Source: Takifugu bimaculatus
Taxonomy: Eukaryota; Chordata; Actinopteri; Tetraodontiformes; Tetraodontidae
Direction: 5' to 3'
DNA: 64,000 nt
NCBI GenBank assembly: GCA_004026145.2
Contig: CP034990.1
Coordinates: forward strand, 2,634,011-2,698,010
The position numbers and the translations under genes are program-made. Below are positions 1-9,026 of the stretch, one piece after another (positions within the stretch are counted from its first letter, which is position 1; each line of letters starts with the position of its first letter). The notes below the pieces were generated by a model. That model had not been told where the DNA came from. It searched no databases and saw nothing but the letters and a program-made list of their open reading frames with translations.

Positions 1-266
1 AACAGCACCAGTTGAACTATTCGGTCGTAGAGAAGGAGACTTTGGCGCTTATCTGGGCCCTACAGTTTTTTGAGGTTTATGTAAGTTCTGGCTCAGAACC
101 AGTAACTGTGTATACAGACCATAATCCCTTAACCTTTCTGTCTACAATGCAGAATAGCAACCAAAGGCTAATGCGCTGGGCACTGTTCTTACAGTCGTAT
201 AACTTGAACATTTGTCACATAAAAGGTCGAGAAAATGTGATGGCGGATGCTCTCTCCAGAGCTTGA
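1..266 (+). mobile_element. Ty3/gypsy pol fragment, RNase H domain (5' cut by window edge)
   Basis: The frame is open from the window edge to a TGA at 264-266. It reads as the RNase H domain that follows reverse transcriptase in Ty3/gypsy elements. Visible landmarks are NYSVVEKETLALIWAL near the start, VYTDHNPLTFL in the middle and ENVMADALSRA just before the stop. Reading can be extended upstream of the first listed codon to base 3, so the real protein starts outside the window. No integrase follows. The stop lies about 55 bp before a polypurine tract and LTR, so this is the 3' end of an element whose RNase H is terminal or whose integrase has been deleted. Family identity is secure; whether the element was active cannot be seen. 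Confidence 0.85.
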
Positions 267-322
267 ATTCAATGTTGCTTACGAAGTCCCCACGGGGGGT
301 CTTCGTTTTTTATGGGGGGGGG

Positions 323-659
323 TGTGATGGCCCTGGCCAACATTAGGGCACGGTGGTTTCTCCCTGTGGGTGGTGGTGTGTTCTGGTTGTGTTTCAGCAG
401 GTTTGGCTCCCTCTGCTGAAGGTGCTGGGCGTGGAGATGGTGTGGCTCCCTGATTGGCCGGCACCTCAAGGGAAGGGCTTAAAGGAAGCTCTGAACTTCC
501 TGCTCGTGGGCTCCCCGGGTTGCAGCCGTGACCTGCCACATGGCCTTTTCATTGTTTTGTTTGTTAACTAGAATAAAACCTCTCTGAAAATGCAAGGTGC
601 TGCTTGGACTTCCCCTTTACTTACGTACTTGTTGTGATCCTCACGAGCTGATCATAACA
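323..659 (+). mobile_element. 3' LTR of gypsy-type element
   Basis: A G-rich polypurine tract (about 312-322) is followed by TGTGATGG at 323 and a sequence ending in CATAACA at 659, giving TG...CA ends over 337 bp. A polyadenylation signal AATAAA lies at 572-577. Position and strand fit the RNase H fragment upstream. No 5' LTR is in the window. Confidence 0.75.
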
Positions 660-929
660 AAATATGCAAATAAATAAATAAATATGACAGAATTATCATT
701 GTAATATTGAATTTTATTGAACTGCACAAGAGAAGAAAACACAACCATGCCAACATGTCGGCACTGAAATGTGCGCAAGAGTACTCCTGAGTGTTCGTAG
801 GATTTGTTCTTACCTACGAATAAATCCAGGATAAGAAGAAATTGGTGAATGCCACAATCTTCGTCAACTGTTCGTAAGTGGGACTTAAGAACAAATTTGT
901 TCGTAAGAACGCTTCGTGAATCTGGCCCA
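660..929. other. AT-rich spacer with a probable non-autonomous DNA transposon end
   Basis: No gene seen. The first part is AT-rich with AAAT tandem steps. From about 790 there are repeated TTCGTA/TACGAA motifs, ending in TTCGTGAATCTGGCCC just before the 5S array. This suggests the end of a non-autonomous DNA element, family not recognised. Confidence 0.35.
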
Positions 930-1090
930 TTGTTATGGGTAGTTGTTGGCGCTCTTTCTTTTTCTGAGCAAGAAGATTTTTATAAACGGATATGCCACCT
1001 TCGATTATATTTGAGAACTGCAATGAACGACTCGCAAAAAAAATCCGCGAAGCCGCGAAAGATGAACCGCGATATAGCGAGGGATCACTG
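930..1090. mobile_element. TA-target MITE, right part only
   Basis: Right-hand 160 bp of the element seen complete at 2275-2749, ending GAGGGATCACTG followed by TA. The left part is replaced by unrelated sequence at the array edge. Confidence 0.75.
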
Positions 1091-1251
1091 TATAGCCTTT
1101 TCTTTTTGGGGGGAATGGATTGGAGGCTGCTCCAACATTGAGGTTTGGACTGTGACAAAGCAAAATGGACAATCTCCAGCAGAATAAATGTTTCAAGAAA
1201 ATAAGTTTGAGTGTATTAACTTCAAAAGGCCATTTTCTTGCACCTGCTCTC

Positions 1252-1370
1252 GCTTACGGCCATACCACCCTGAGAACGCCCGATCTCGTCCGATCTCGGA
1301 AGCTAAGCAGGGTCGGGCCTGGTTAGTACTTGGATGGGAGACCGCCTGGGAATACCAGGTGCTGTAAGCT
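1252..1370 (+). rRNA. rn5s: 5S ribosomal RNA (copy 1)
   Basis: 119 bp beginning GCTTACGGCCATACCACC and ending CAGGTGCTGTAAGCT, the standard vertebrate 5S sequence. The internal pol III control regions are present: A box around AGCTAAGCAGGG and C box around TGGATGGGAGACCGCC. A run of T directly downstream is the expected pol III terminator. I saw no change that would disable it. Confidence 0.95.
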
Positions 1371-1513
1371 TTTTGCACTCTTCCACTGGGTCAGCAGAGG
1401 CCGCCAGTGTTCCTGATAATTATCCAGCCAGATGTAATTCACTTCTTAAGTACTTCTAACATTGAGATTTAATGTTGCACTATTGTACATCGTTTGAGAT
1501 TTAATATTTTAGG

Positions 1514-1593
1514 AGTGTGTGTGTGCGTGTGTCTGTGTGTGTGTGCGTGCGTGCGTCCGTGCGTGTGTGTCTGTGTGTCTGTGTGTTTGTGTT
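1514..1593. repeat. GT microsatellite in 5S spacer (unit 1)
   Basis: Imperfect GT/GC tract about 145 bp after the 5S gene. It recurs at 3173-3252 and 4833-4912. Confidence 0.9.
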
Positions 1594-2274
1594 TAAATAA
1601 AATTGAATTTCCCACTTTGGTCCACACTATTGTCAACATTTCTGTCTTCAAAAAAAAGCCAACTCAAGGCGGCAGATTCCTGAATTGAAAACAATATCTA
1701 AAGAACTCAAGTATCATACTAACAACACTAATATTCCATCTGTCTATCCCCAACTGAATTAACTCCACACCTATCTCATCAGATTATTTGTAACAGAATA
1801 AGCAGATAACGTAGCATTTCCCTGTTCATATCTGCTACTTGCAATTTAGAATTTGTCAATAAAACTATGCCATGACACAAACTACAGTTTAATAGATGGC
1901 TGTGCTCCTAAAAAGAGCAGCATTTGTGGCTCATAAACCTCACAGACACTGCTATGCTCTTTAAACATTTTTATGATGGTGAATTTTTCAATCAAATATC
2001 TTCTCTTTGATAATGCCCAAAGCTGGATTCGAACTCTCCCTCTGGGGTCTTCAGGAGGTTTCAATCAGGTTGTCTGTTACAGCAATTGTCAACTGGCCCG
2101 CACCGGCTCGGGATCGATTCCCGGCCATGGCACCGATTCCCGGCCATGGCACATTGCTTTTAAGTTGATTTCATTTATCGGACTTGAATCTTGTTTGATT
2201 TTTTTGAAGGCGTTTCACCTCTCATCCAAGAGCCGTTCTAGGCAGATTTGATGATATGACGCTCATAGGCTATA

Positions 2275-2749
2275 CAGTGATCCCTCGTTTATCGCGGGAG
2301 TTACGTTCCAAAAGTAACACGCGAAAAGTGAAATCCGCGAAGTAGCAACTTTATTTTTTTAAATTATTTTACAATGCAATACTGAACAGTAGAATGAAAC
2401 CAAACATCAAAACCTGTTTTAAAGACCAAACTTTGTTTAAAACAATAATTTTAATCTAGTAATACAAGGTTGGAAACATTGTCACTCGCGTATTTCCCAG
2501 TCCCAGCTGTGCCTCTGCGTCCTGACTCCGCGCCGCTGTAGCGTCTGTTTCTACTGAAGGCGCAGGAGTCTTTCTCCGAGAGAAGAACATTGTTATGGGA
2601 AGTTGTTGGCGCTCTTTCTTTTTCTGAGCAAGAAGATTTTTATAAACGGATATGCCACCTTCGATTATATTTGAGAACTGCAATGAACGACTCGCAAAAA
2701 AATCCGCGAAGCCGCGAAAGATGAACCGCGATATAGCGAGGGATCACTG
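2275..2749. mobile_element. pogo/Tigger-like MITE with TA duplication (475 bp)
   Basis: Begins CAGTGATCCCTCGTTTATCG and ends with the inverted counterpart CGAGGGATCACTG, flanked on both sides by TA. The fourth unit of the array has the uninterrupted site GGCTATATAGCC, so both ends are exact. No transposase is encoded. The TA target and CAGTG ends fit Tc1/mariner-pogo type elements. Confidence 0.85.
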
Positions 2750-2910
2750 TATAGCCTTTTCTTTTTGGGGGGAATGGATTGGAGGCTGCTCCAACATTGA
2801 GGTTTGGACTGTGACAAAGCAAAATGGACAATCTCCAGCAGAATAAATGTTTCAAGAAAATAAGTTTGAGTGTATTAACTTCAAAAGGCCATTTTCTTGC
2901 ACCTGCTCTC

Positions 2911-3029
2911 GCTTACGGCCATACCACCCTGAGAACGCCCGATCTCGTCCGATCTCGGAAGCTAAGCAGGGTCGGGCCTGGTTAGTACTTGGATGGGAGA
3001 CCGCCTGGGAATACCAGGTGCTGTAAGCT
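2911..3029 (+). rRNA. rn5s: 5S ribosomal RNA (copy 2)
   Basis: Same 119-bp sequence as the copy 1659 bp upstream, with internal A and C boxes and a T-run terminator. It appears intact. Confidence 0.95.
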
Positions 3030-3172
3030 TTTTGCACTCTTCCACTGGGTCAGCAGAGGCCGCCAGTGTTCCTGATAATTATCCAGCCAGATGTAATTCA
3101 CTTCTTAAGTACTTCTAACATTGAGATTTAATGTTGCACTATTGTACATCGTTTGAGATTTAATATTTTAGG

Positions 3173-3252
3173 AGTGTGTGTGTGCGTGTGTCTGTGTGTG
3201 TGTGCGTGCGTGCGTCCGTGCGTGTGTGTCTGTGTGTCTGTGTGTTTGTGTT
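3173..3252. repeat. GT microsatellite in 5S spacer (unit 2)
   Basis: Same imperfect GT tract as in unit 1. Confidence 0.9.
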
Positions 3253-3933
3253 TAAATAAAATTGAATTTCCCACTTTGGTCCACACTATTGTCAACATTT
3301 CTGTCTTCAAAAAAAAGCCAACTCAAGGCGGCAGATTCCTGAATTGAAAACAATATCTAAAGAACTCAAGTATCATACTAACAACACTAATATTCCATCT
3401 GTCTATCCCCAACTGAATTAACTCCACACCTATCTCATCAGATTATTTGTAACAGAATAAGCAGATAACGTAGCATTTCCCTGTTCATATCTGCTACTTG
3501 CAATTTAGAATTTGTCAATAAAACTATGCCATGACACAAACTACAGTTTAATAGATGGCTGTGCTCCTAAAAAGAGCAGCATTTGTGGCTCATAAACCTC
3601 ACAGACACTGCTATGCTCTTTAAACATTTTTATGATGGTGAATTTTTCAATCAAATATCTTCTCTTTGATAATGCCCAAAGCTGGATTCGAACTCTCCCT
3701 CTGGGGTCTTCAGGAGGTTTCAATCAGGTTGTCTGTTACAGCAATTGTCAACTGGCCCGCACCGGCCCGGGATCGATTCCCGGCCATGGCACCGATTCCC
3801 GGCCATGGCACATTGCTTTTAAGTTGATTTCATTTATCGGACTTGAATCTTGTTTGATTTTTTTGAAGGCGTTTCACCTCTCATCCAAGAGCCGTTCTAG
3901 GCAGATTTGATGATATGACGCTCATAGGCTATA

Positions 3934-4409
3934 CAGTGATCCCTCGTTTATCGCGGGAGTTACGTTCCAAAAGTAACACGCGAAAAGTGAAATCCGCGAA
4001 GTAGCAACTTTATTTTTTTTAATTATTTTACAATGCAATACTGAACAGTAGAATGAAACCAAACATCAAAACCTGTTTTAAAGACCAAACTTTGTTTAAA
4101 ACAATAATTTTAATCTAGTAATACAAGGTTGGAAACATTGTCACTCGCGTATTTCCCAGTCCCAGCTGTGCCTCTGCGTCCTGACTCCGCGCCGCTGTAG
4201 CGTCTGTTTCTACTGAAGGCGCAGGAGTCTTTCTCCGAGAGAAGAACATTGTTATGGGAAGTTGTTGGCGCTCTTTCTTTTTCTGAGCAAGAAGATTTTT
4301 ATAAACGGATATGCCACCTTCGATTATATTTGAGAACTGCAATGAACGACTCGCAAAAAAAATCCGCGAAGCCGCGAAAGATGAACCGCGATATAGCGAG
4401 GGATCACTG
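3934..4409. mobile_element. pogo/Tigger-like MITE, second full copy (476 bp)
   Basis: Same element at the same position of the next array unit, with a one-base difference in a T-run. It was spread by duplication of the unit, not by a second insertion. Confidence 0.85.
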
Positions 4410-4570
4410 TATAGCCTTTTCTTTTTGGGGGGAATGGATTGGAGGCTGCTCCAACATTGAGGTTTGGACTGTGACAAAGCAAAATGGACAATCTCCAGCA
4501 GAATAAATGTTTCAAGAAAATAAGTTTGAGTGTATTAACTTCAAAAGGCCATTTTCTTGCACCTGCTCTC

Positions 4571-4689
4571 GCTTACGGCCATACCACCCTGAGAACGCCC
4601 GATCTCGTCCGATCTCGGAAGCTAAGCAGGGTCGGGCCTGGTTAGTACTTGGATGGGAGACCGCCTGGGAATACCAGGTGCTGTAAGCT
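4571..4689 (+). rRNA. rn5s: 5S ribosomal RNA (copy 3)
   Basis: Same 119-bp sequence as the two upstream copies, 1660 bp from the previous one, with internal promoter boxes and T-run. It appears intact. Confidence 0.95.
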
Positions 4690-4832
4690 TTTTGCACTCT
4701 TCCACTGGGTCAGCAGAGGCCGCCAGTGTTCCTGATAATTATCCAGCCAGATGTAATTCACTTCTTAAGTACTTCTAACATTGAGATTTAATGTTGCACT
4801 ATTGTACATCGTTTGAGATTTAATATTTTAGG

Positions 4833-4912
4833 AGTGTGTGTGTGCGTGTGTCTGTGTGTGTGTGCGTGCGTGCGTCCGTGCGTGTGTGTCTGTGTGTCTG
4901 TGTGTTTGTGTT
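4833..4912. repeat. GT microsatellite in 5S spacer (unit 3)
   Basis: Same imperfect GT tract as in units 1 and 2. Unit 4 ends before this point. Confidence 0.9.
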
Positions 4913-5585
4913 TAAATAAAATTGAATTTCCCACTTTGGTCCACACTATTGTCAACATTTCTGTCTTCAAAAAAAAGCCAACTCAAGGCGGCAGATTCCT
5001 GAATTGAAAACAATATCTAAAGAACTCAAGTATCATACTAACAACACTAATATTCCATCTGTCTATCCCCAACTGAATTAACTCCACACCTATCTCATCA
5101 GATTATTTGTAACAGAATAAGCAGATAACGTAGCATTTCCCTGTTCATATCTGCTACTTGCAATTTAGAATTTGTCAATAAAACTATGCCATGACACAAA
5201 CTACAGTTTAATAGATGGCTGTGCTCCTAAAAAGAGCAGCATTTGTGGCTCATAAACCTCACAGACACTGCTATGCTCTTTAAACATTTTTATGATGGTG
5301 AATTTTTCAATCAAATATCTTCTCTTTGATAATGCCCAAAGCTGGATTCGAACTCTCCCTCTGGGTCTTCAGGAGGTTTCAATCAGGTTGTCTGTTACAG
5401 CAATTGTCAACTGGCCCGCACCGGCCCGGGATCGATTCCCGGCCATGGCACCGATTCCCGGCCATGGCACATTGCTTTTAAGTTGATTTCATTTATCGGA
5501 CTTGAATCTTGTTTGATTTTTTTGAAGGCGTTTCACCTCTCATCCAAGAGCCGTTCTGGGCAGATTTGATGATATGACGCTCATA

Positions 5586-5597
5586 GGCTATATAGCC
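5586..5597. other. Empty MITE target site in 5S unit 4
   Basis: Reads GGCTATATAGCC: the flanks of the filled units (GGCTA-TA and TA-TAGCC) joined with a single TA. This is the pre-insertion state. Confidence 0.85.
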
Positions 5598-5751
5598 TTT
5601 TCTTTTTGGGGGGAATGGATTGGAGGCTGCTCCAACATTGAGGTTTGGACTGTGACAAAGCAAAATGGACAACCTCCACCAGAATAAGTGTTTCAAGAAA
5701 ATAAGTTTGAGTGTATTAACTTCAAAAGGCCATTTTCTTGCACCTGCTCTC

Positions 5752-5860
5752 GCTTACGGCCATACCACCCTGAGAACGTCCGATCTCGTCCGATCTTGGA
5801 AGCTAAGCAGGGTCGGGCCTGGTTAGCACTTGGATGGGAGACCGCCTGGGAATACCAGGT
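5752..5860 (+). pseudogene. 5S rRNA pseudogene, 3' truncated
   Basis: Matches the three intact copies up to AATACCAGGT and then breaks into unrelated retroviral sequence. It lacks the last bases of the gene and the T-run. It also has three substitutions not seen in the other copies (ACGTC for ACGCC, CTTGG for CTCGG, AGCACT for AGTACT). It marks the edge of the array. Confidence 0.9.
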
Positions 5861-5948
5861 ACCATACAAATAAAAACACACAGATGAAGAGAATAGACAC
5901 TCCAACTCTCTCTGTCGCCACCTGGGAGTCGTTTAAACTTATTGGGTT

Positions 5949-6137
5949 TCAACTGAGTTGGAGACCTTGTATAACTATTATGATTATCAGGAATACTGTG
6001 ATTACCGCTAGCACCGAGGCTAGCATACTACAGCCCCAGCCAATCCTCTGGATTTTTCTGTATTGGCTTCTGTCTATATTTACCTGCTGCCGTCCTCGTA
6101 GAGTTTGTGAAACCAGTACACTGTTCCTGAACAGCAA
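5949..6137 (-). other. Short frame at env start position, one membrane segment
   Basis: A 62-codon minus-strand frame lies just downstream of the pol stop, where env begins in retroviruses. It has a basic N-terminal half and then a hydrophobic stretch (VLAVITVFLIIIIVI) that could be a signal or anchor segment. Assignment rests on position only. The rest of env is lost at the 5S junction. Confidence 0.35.
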
Positions 6138-6219
6138 TAGATCATAACCCGTTGAAATAGCCCCCCTAAGTGAGTCGGTGGCTCTGAAACCTTCACTGAC
6201 TTTCGGGTCTACCCAGACT

Positions 6220-6652
6220 CTATTCGTCTAAGTCCACCCTATTATCAGACTTTGCATCACCTTCCCGGTCGGAGTTTTCAACAGAAATGACCTTCTTGCA
6301 ATGAGTGAGGTGTACCCAGGTTGATCTTTCAGCTATTTTAGCAGCAGTAGGTGTAGACAAAAGAACTTGGTCAGGTCCTTCCCACTTAGGTAAATACCAG
6401 TGTTTCTTTTTTACGCTCCTCACTAGGACCCAGTCGCCTGGCTCCACCGTTCTGTTGGGAGACAGAGGGCGTCTCAGTTTCATGACCTTGCTTTTGTTTT
6501 TCTAACATTCTTCTCATGTAATCACCTAGATTAGACTCATCATTTGTCTCCCAGTAGTTTGTGAACTGAGGAAGCCTGTACGGTCTTCCAAATAAGACCT
6601 CATAAGGAGTTAGGCCTGCGGTGCTTGTAATGTTTATATAGAGCTTAGCCAA
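6220..6652 (-). pseudogene. Retroviral integrase C-terminal part (frameshifted)
   Basis: Continues the integrase in two other frames: LTPYEVLFGRPYRLP near the right end, then after a second frameshift around 6440-6480 the C-terminal domain (EPGDWVLVRS, and WVHLTHCKK near the end) up to a stop at 6220. Two frame changes within about 430 bp make it a pseudogene. Confidence 0.8.
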
Positions 6653-6653
6653 A

Positions 6654-7141
6654 TCAACACATTGTCCACGGTCTCCCCGTCTCTTCCATGCATTTCTTCA
6701 GTCCGTTTTTAATAGTGCCATTAGTTCTTTCAACTAATCCTGCGCTCTGAGGATGATAGGAGCAATGGTGTTTTAAGTCAATATGAAACATAACACTGAT
6801 CTTTTTAACAACTTGATTTACAAAATGAGTACCATTATCAGAGTAAATTTTTTCTGGGATACCATATCTGGGTATGATATCTTTGCAGAGTGCTTTAGCA
6901 ACTGTTAGCGCATCTGGGTTTTTTGTTGGAAATAGTTCTATCCATTTTGAAAATGCATCTATTATGACTAGACAGTATTTTTTCCCTTCACTTTTATTTA
7001 ATTCTATGAAGTCCATATGTATAGTTTGGAATGGATATTGGGGAGCAGGAAATTTTCCTCTTCTTGGTCTCAGATTTCCTTGTGAATTGTGTCTTGCACA
7101 TGTCAGACATGTTCTAAAAAATTTTTTTGAATAAGAATTAC
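6654..7141 (-). pseudogene. Retroviral integrase, zinc-binding end and catalytic core (broken)
   Basis: Read on the minus strand, the frame shows the second half of the zinc-binding domain (CLTCARH), then the catalytic core with its DDE residues: D in HMDFIEL, D in SDNGTHF and E in LVERTNG. The frame starts in the adjoining repeat, so the N-terminal half of the zinc finger is missing, and a frameshift near 6655 ends it. It once carried out integration of viral cDNA and now looks inactive. Confidence 0.85.
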
Positions 7142-7261
7142 CGTATTGGCCCGAATATAAGAAGACCCCCTCTTTTTCAAGACTCAAGTTTGAAAAAAGA
7201 CTTTTTGATCACCAAATTTAATTTTTATACAGAAAATAAATACAGTACACCTGAAACACCT
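7142..7261. mobile_element. Probable DNA transposon end inserted in the ERV
   Basis: Starts TACCGTATTGGCCCGAATA directly where integrase homology stops, with TA at the boundary. ACCGTATT ends are also seen on the pogo-type element at 60222. The other end is not certain; ACATACGGTA at about 7782-7791 could be it, in which case the minisatellite lies inside. Confidence 0.4.
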
Positions 7262-7636
7262 GTGAGCGGCCCACTACAGACGGGGCTCCCGCTGTGAGCG
7301 GCCCACTACAGACGGGGCTCCCGCACTGAGCGGCCCACTACAGACGGGGCTCCCGCTGTGAGCGGCCGAATACAGACGTGGCTCCCGCTAGGAGTGGCCG
7401 ACTACAGACGGGGCTCCCGCTATGAGCAGCTGACGACAGACGGGGCTCCCGCTGTGAGCGGCCCACTATAGACGGGGGCTCCCGCTAGGAGTGGCCCACT
7501 ACAGACGGGGCTCCCGCTATGAGCGGCCCACTACAGACGGGGCTCCCGCTAGGAGTGGCCCACTACAGACGGGGTTCCCGCTGTGAGCCGCCCACTACAG
7601 ACGGGGCTCCCGCTGTGAGCGGCCCACTACAGACGG
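7262..7636. repeat. 32-bp GC-rich minisatellite (copy A)
   Basis: About a dozen tandem units close to GTGAGCGGCCCACTACAGAC followed by GGGGCTCCCGCT, with substitutions between units. The same array, shorter, starts copies B (29549) and C (46157) of the NLR segmental duplication. Confidence 0.95.
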
Positions 7637-8788
7637 GCATGCATGTAAGCTATGGTAGCGCTATGTTTTACCATGCCCGCGCCCTATAATCCGGAGCGCC
7701 TGATGTATGTGCTAAATACAGAAACAGCACCCGTAACTGAGGCTGCACCTTTTAATACGGTGCGCCCTTTGGTCGCGAACATACGGTATATAGAACATAG
7801 GGCACGTTTGTGCGTGATATCACTCCGCGTCTGCGCAACAACAACAACATCCTATCTTTAGTATTGCTGCGCCAACTGGTGGTCTTTTGGGTTGAGGATA
7901 ATGGTGATCTATATGTACCTATATGTAGCTATAGCATCATTGGCCTCCACTCCAGCCACTCCTGGTAGTTCCTCAAAAACACTGAGTTTCTAGTGGATGC
8001 ACAATCTGTGGAAGCCAACATAGAAACTTCTGAAGAGCCAAAGTTCTTGCAACAAAAATATAGTCCCCAATTAGCTTGTTTTGTTATTACACGACCCCGT
8101 CCCCATTATCTTAAGAGAATATAAAAGAATGAGTGGAGACAGAAGAGAGAATGAGACGTTTTTGGCGCGTGTCGCTCTTGATTTAGTGTTTATTTTTGCA
8201 GTAAACTTAAAGGAGGCCTTTTCCCTTTATGTTTGATTCCATTTAAGCTGATATTCCATTCTTGACATCTTTAAATTTACAGTATTCATGGGAGATTTAT
8301 TTGGTCATTTTGCTTCTTTTTATTTCCTATTTCCCACATTTATTCATAGTTTTTATTAGATTGCAATAAATCCTATAACATTTACCAGACTGACTAAAGT
8401 CAAATGACCTGCGGTTCCCACCGATAGCCGTCATTCTGATGGGTTTTTGCTGGCTGCAGCTGAAATATTCCAATGCTCCATGTCACAGAGACAGGAAATA
8501 CTAAACCCTAAAGATTCTGAAGGCATGATGTAAAATAGTAACGTATAATACAGACATTTGAAGAGACAATTAAGAGAATGTTTCCATGCTTCTAAGAGTG
8601 GCCGAGGAGCCATTTAGAACTTTATAAAGATGCATTGTGTGATACCAGGAACTAATTTAACTTCAAGGGGAAGCTGCTTCTGCTTTATCGACCATCGACT
8701 GATCTCCTGAAAGTCCACCAGCGCTTTTTAAAAACTGAATTTTTCATCTATGGAGGGAGTAGACGGCAGATGTTTCCACAGATGCTCT
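7637..8788. other. Duplicated flank and probable 3' UTR of NLR-A
   Basis: No ORF of note. The block recurs at 29696-30903 and 46263-47469. An ACATACGGTA sequence near 7782-7791 looks like a DNA-transposon end. On the minus strand an AATAAA (complement at about 8339-8344) could serve as polyadenylation signal about 450 bp after the NLR-A stop. Confidence 0.5.
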
Positions 8789-9026
8789 TCACCAGTGGTC
8801 AGTGAGTGATGCAGCAGATGAGCGGGAGTTGACTGGCTTCAACCAACTGCGTCTCAATGTCTCCAGCCCATAGTCTGGATTCTCTACGAGAGCAGACAGC
8901 AGCTTCACTCCTGAATCCTGCAGCTGGTTCTGACTCAGGTCCAGTTCTCTGAGATGGGAGGGATTGGACCTCAGCGCCGAGGCCAGAGAGTCACAGCTGA
9001 TCTCTGATAAACTGCAGTCACTTAAT
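8789..9026 (-). CDS. NLR-A exon 10 (last LRR and stop)
   Basis: Final LRR block followed by NPDYGLETLRR and a short tail ending LTDHW, then TGA at 8789-8791. Copies B and C stop earlier, at a TAG just after the ETLR sequence. Confidence 0.8.

Larger units (their letters stand above)
930..5860 (+). repeat. 5S rDNA-type tandem array, about 1.66-kb units (3 full, 1 short)
   Basis: The same block recurs with 5S genes at 1252, 2911, 4571 and 5752, giving spacings of 1659, 1660 and 1181 bp. Each unit holds a 5S gene, a GT microsatellite, a spacer of about 1 kb and, in the longer units, a 475-bp MITE. Unit 1 starts part-way through the MITE at about 930. The last unit lacks the MITE and its 5S copy is truncated. 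The long spacers are near-identical, which points to recent amplification or homogenisation. Confidence 0.9.
5861..7141 (-). mobile_element. Endogenous retrovirus remnant (3' pol and start of env)
   Basis: Minus-strand retroviral sequence running from integrase (right) to an env-like start (left). The left end is cut at the 5S array junction (5861). The right end is cut at a TA dinucleotide where another repeat begins (7142). There is no LTR, gag, protease or RT here, and the pol frame is broken at least twice. The C-terminal integrase pattern (a WxGP-like segment, then WVHLTHCKK) resembles gamma/epsilon-type retroviruses. A pol fragment from an upstream part of such an element lies at 59712-59995 and may be the same family. 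Confidence 0.8.

Noticed and set aside
1494..1688. Small frames over GT microsatellites (also 3153, 4813, 42932, 43796)
   Set aside because: Low-complexity translation of dinucleotide repeats.
2020..2150. tRNA- or snRNA-like sequence in the 5S spacer (GTTCGAATCC and GGATCGATTCC motifs)
   Set aside because: B-box-like words occur, but no A box at the right distance, no cloverleaf, and no U1, U2, U4, U5 or U6 match.
7262..7636. CRISPR-like regular repeat
   Set aside because: Head-to-tail units without spacers in eukaryotic DNA; it is a minisatellite.
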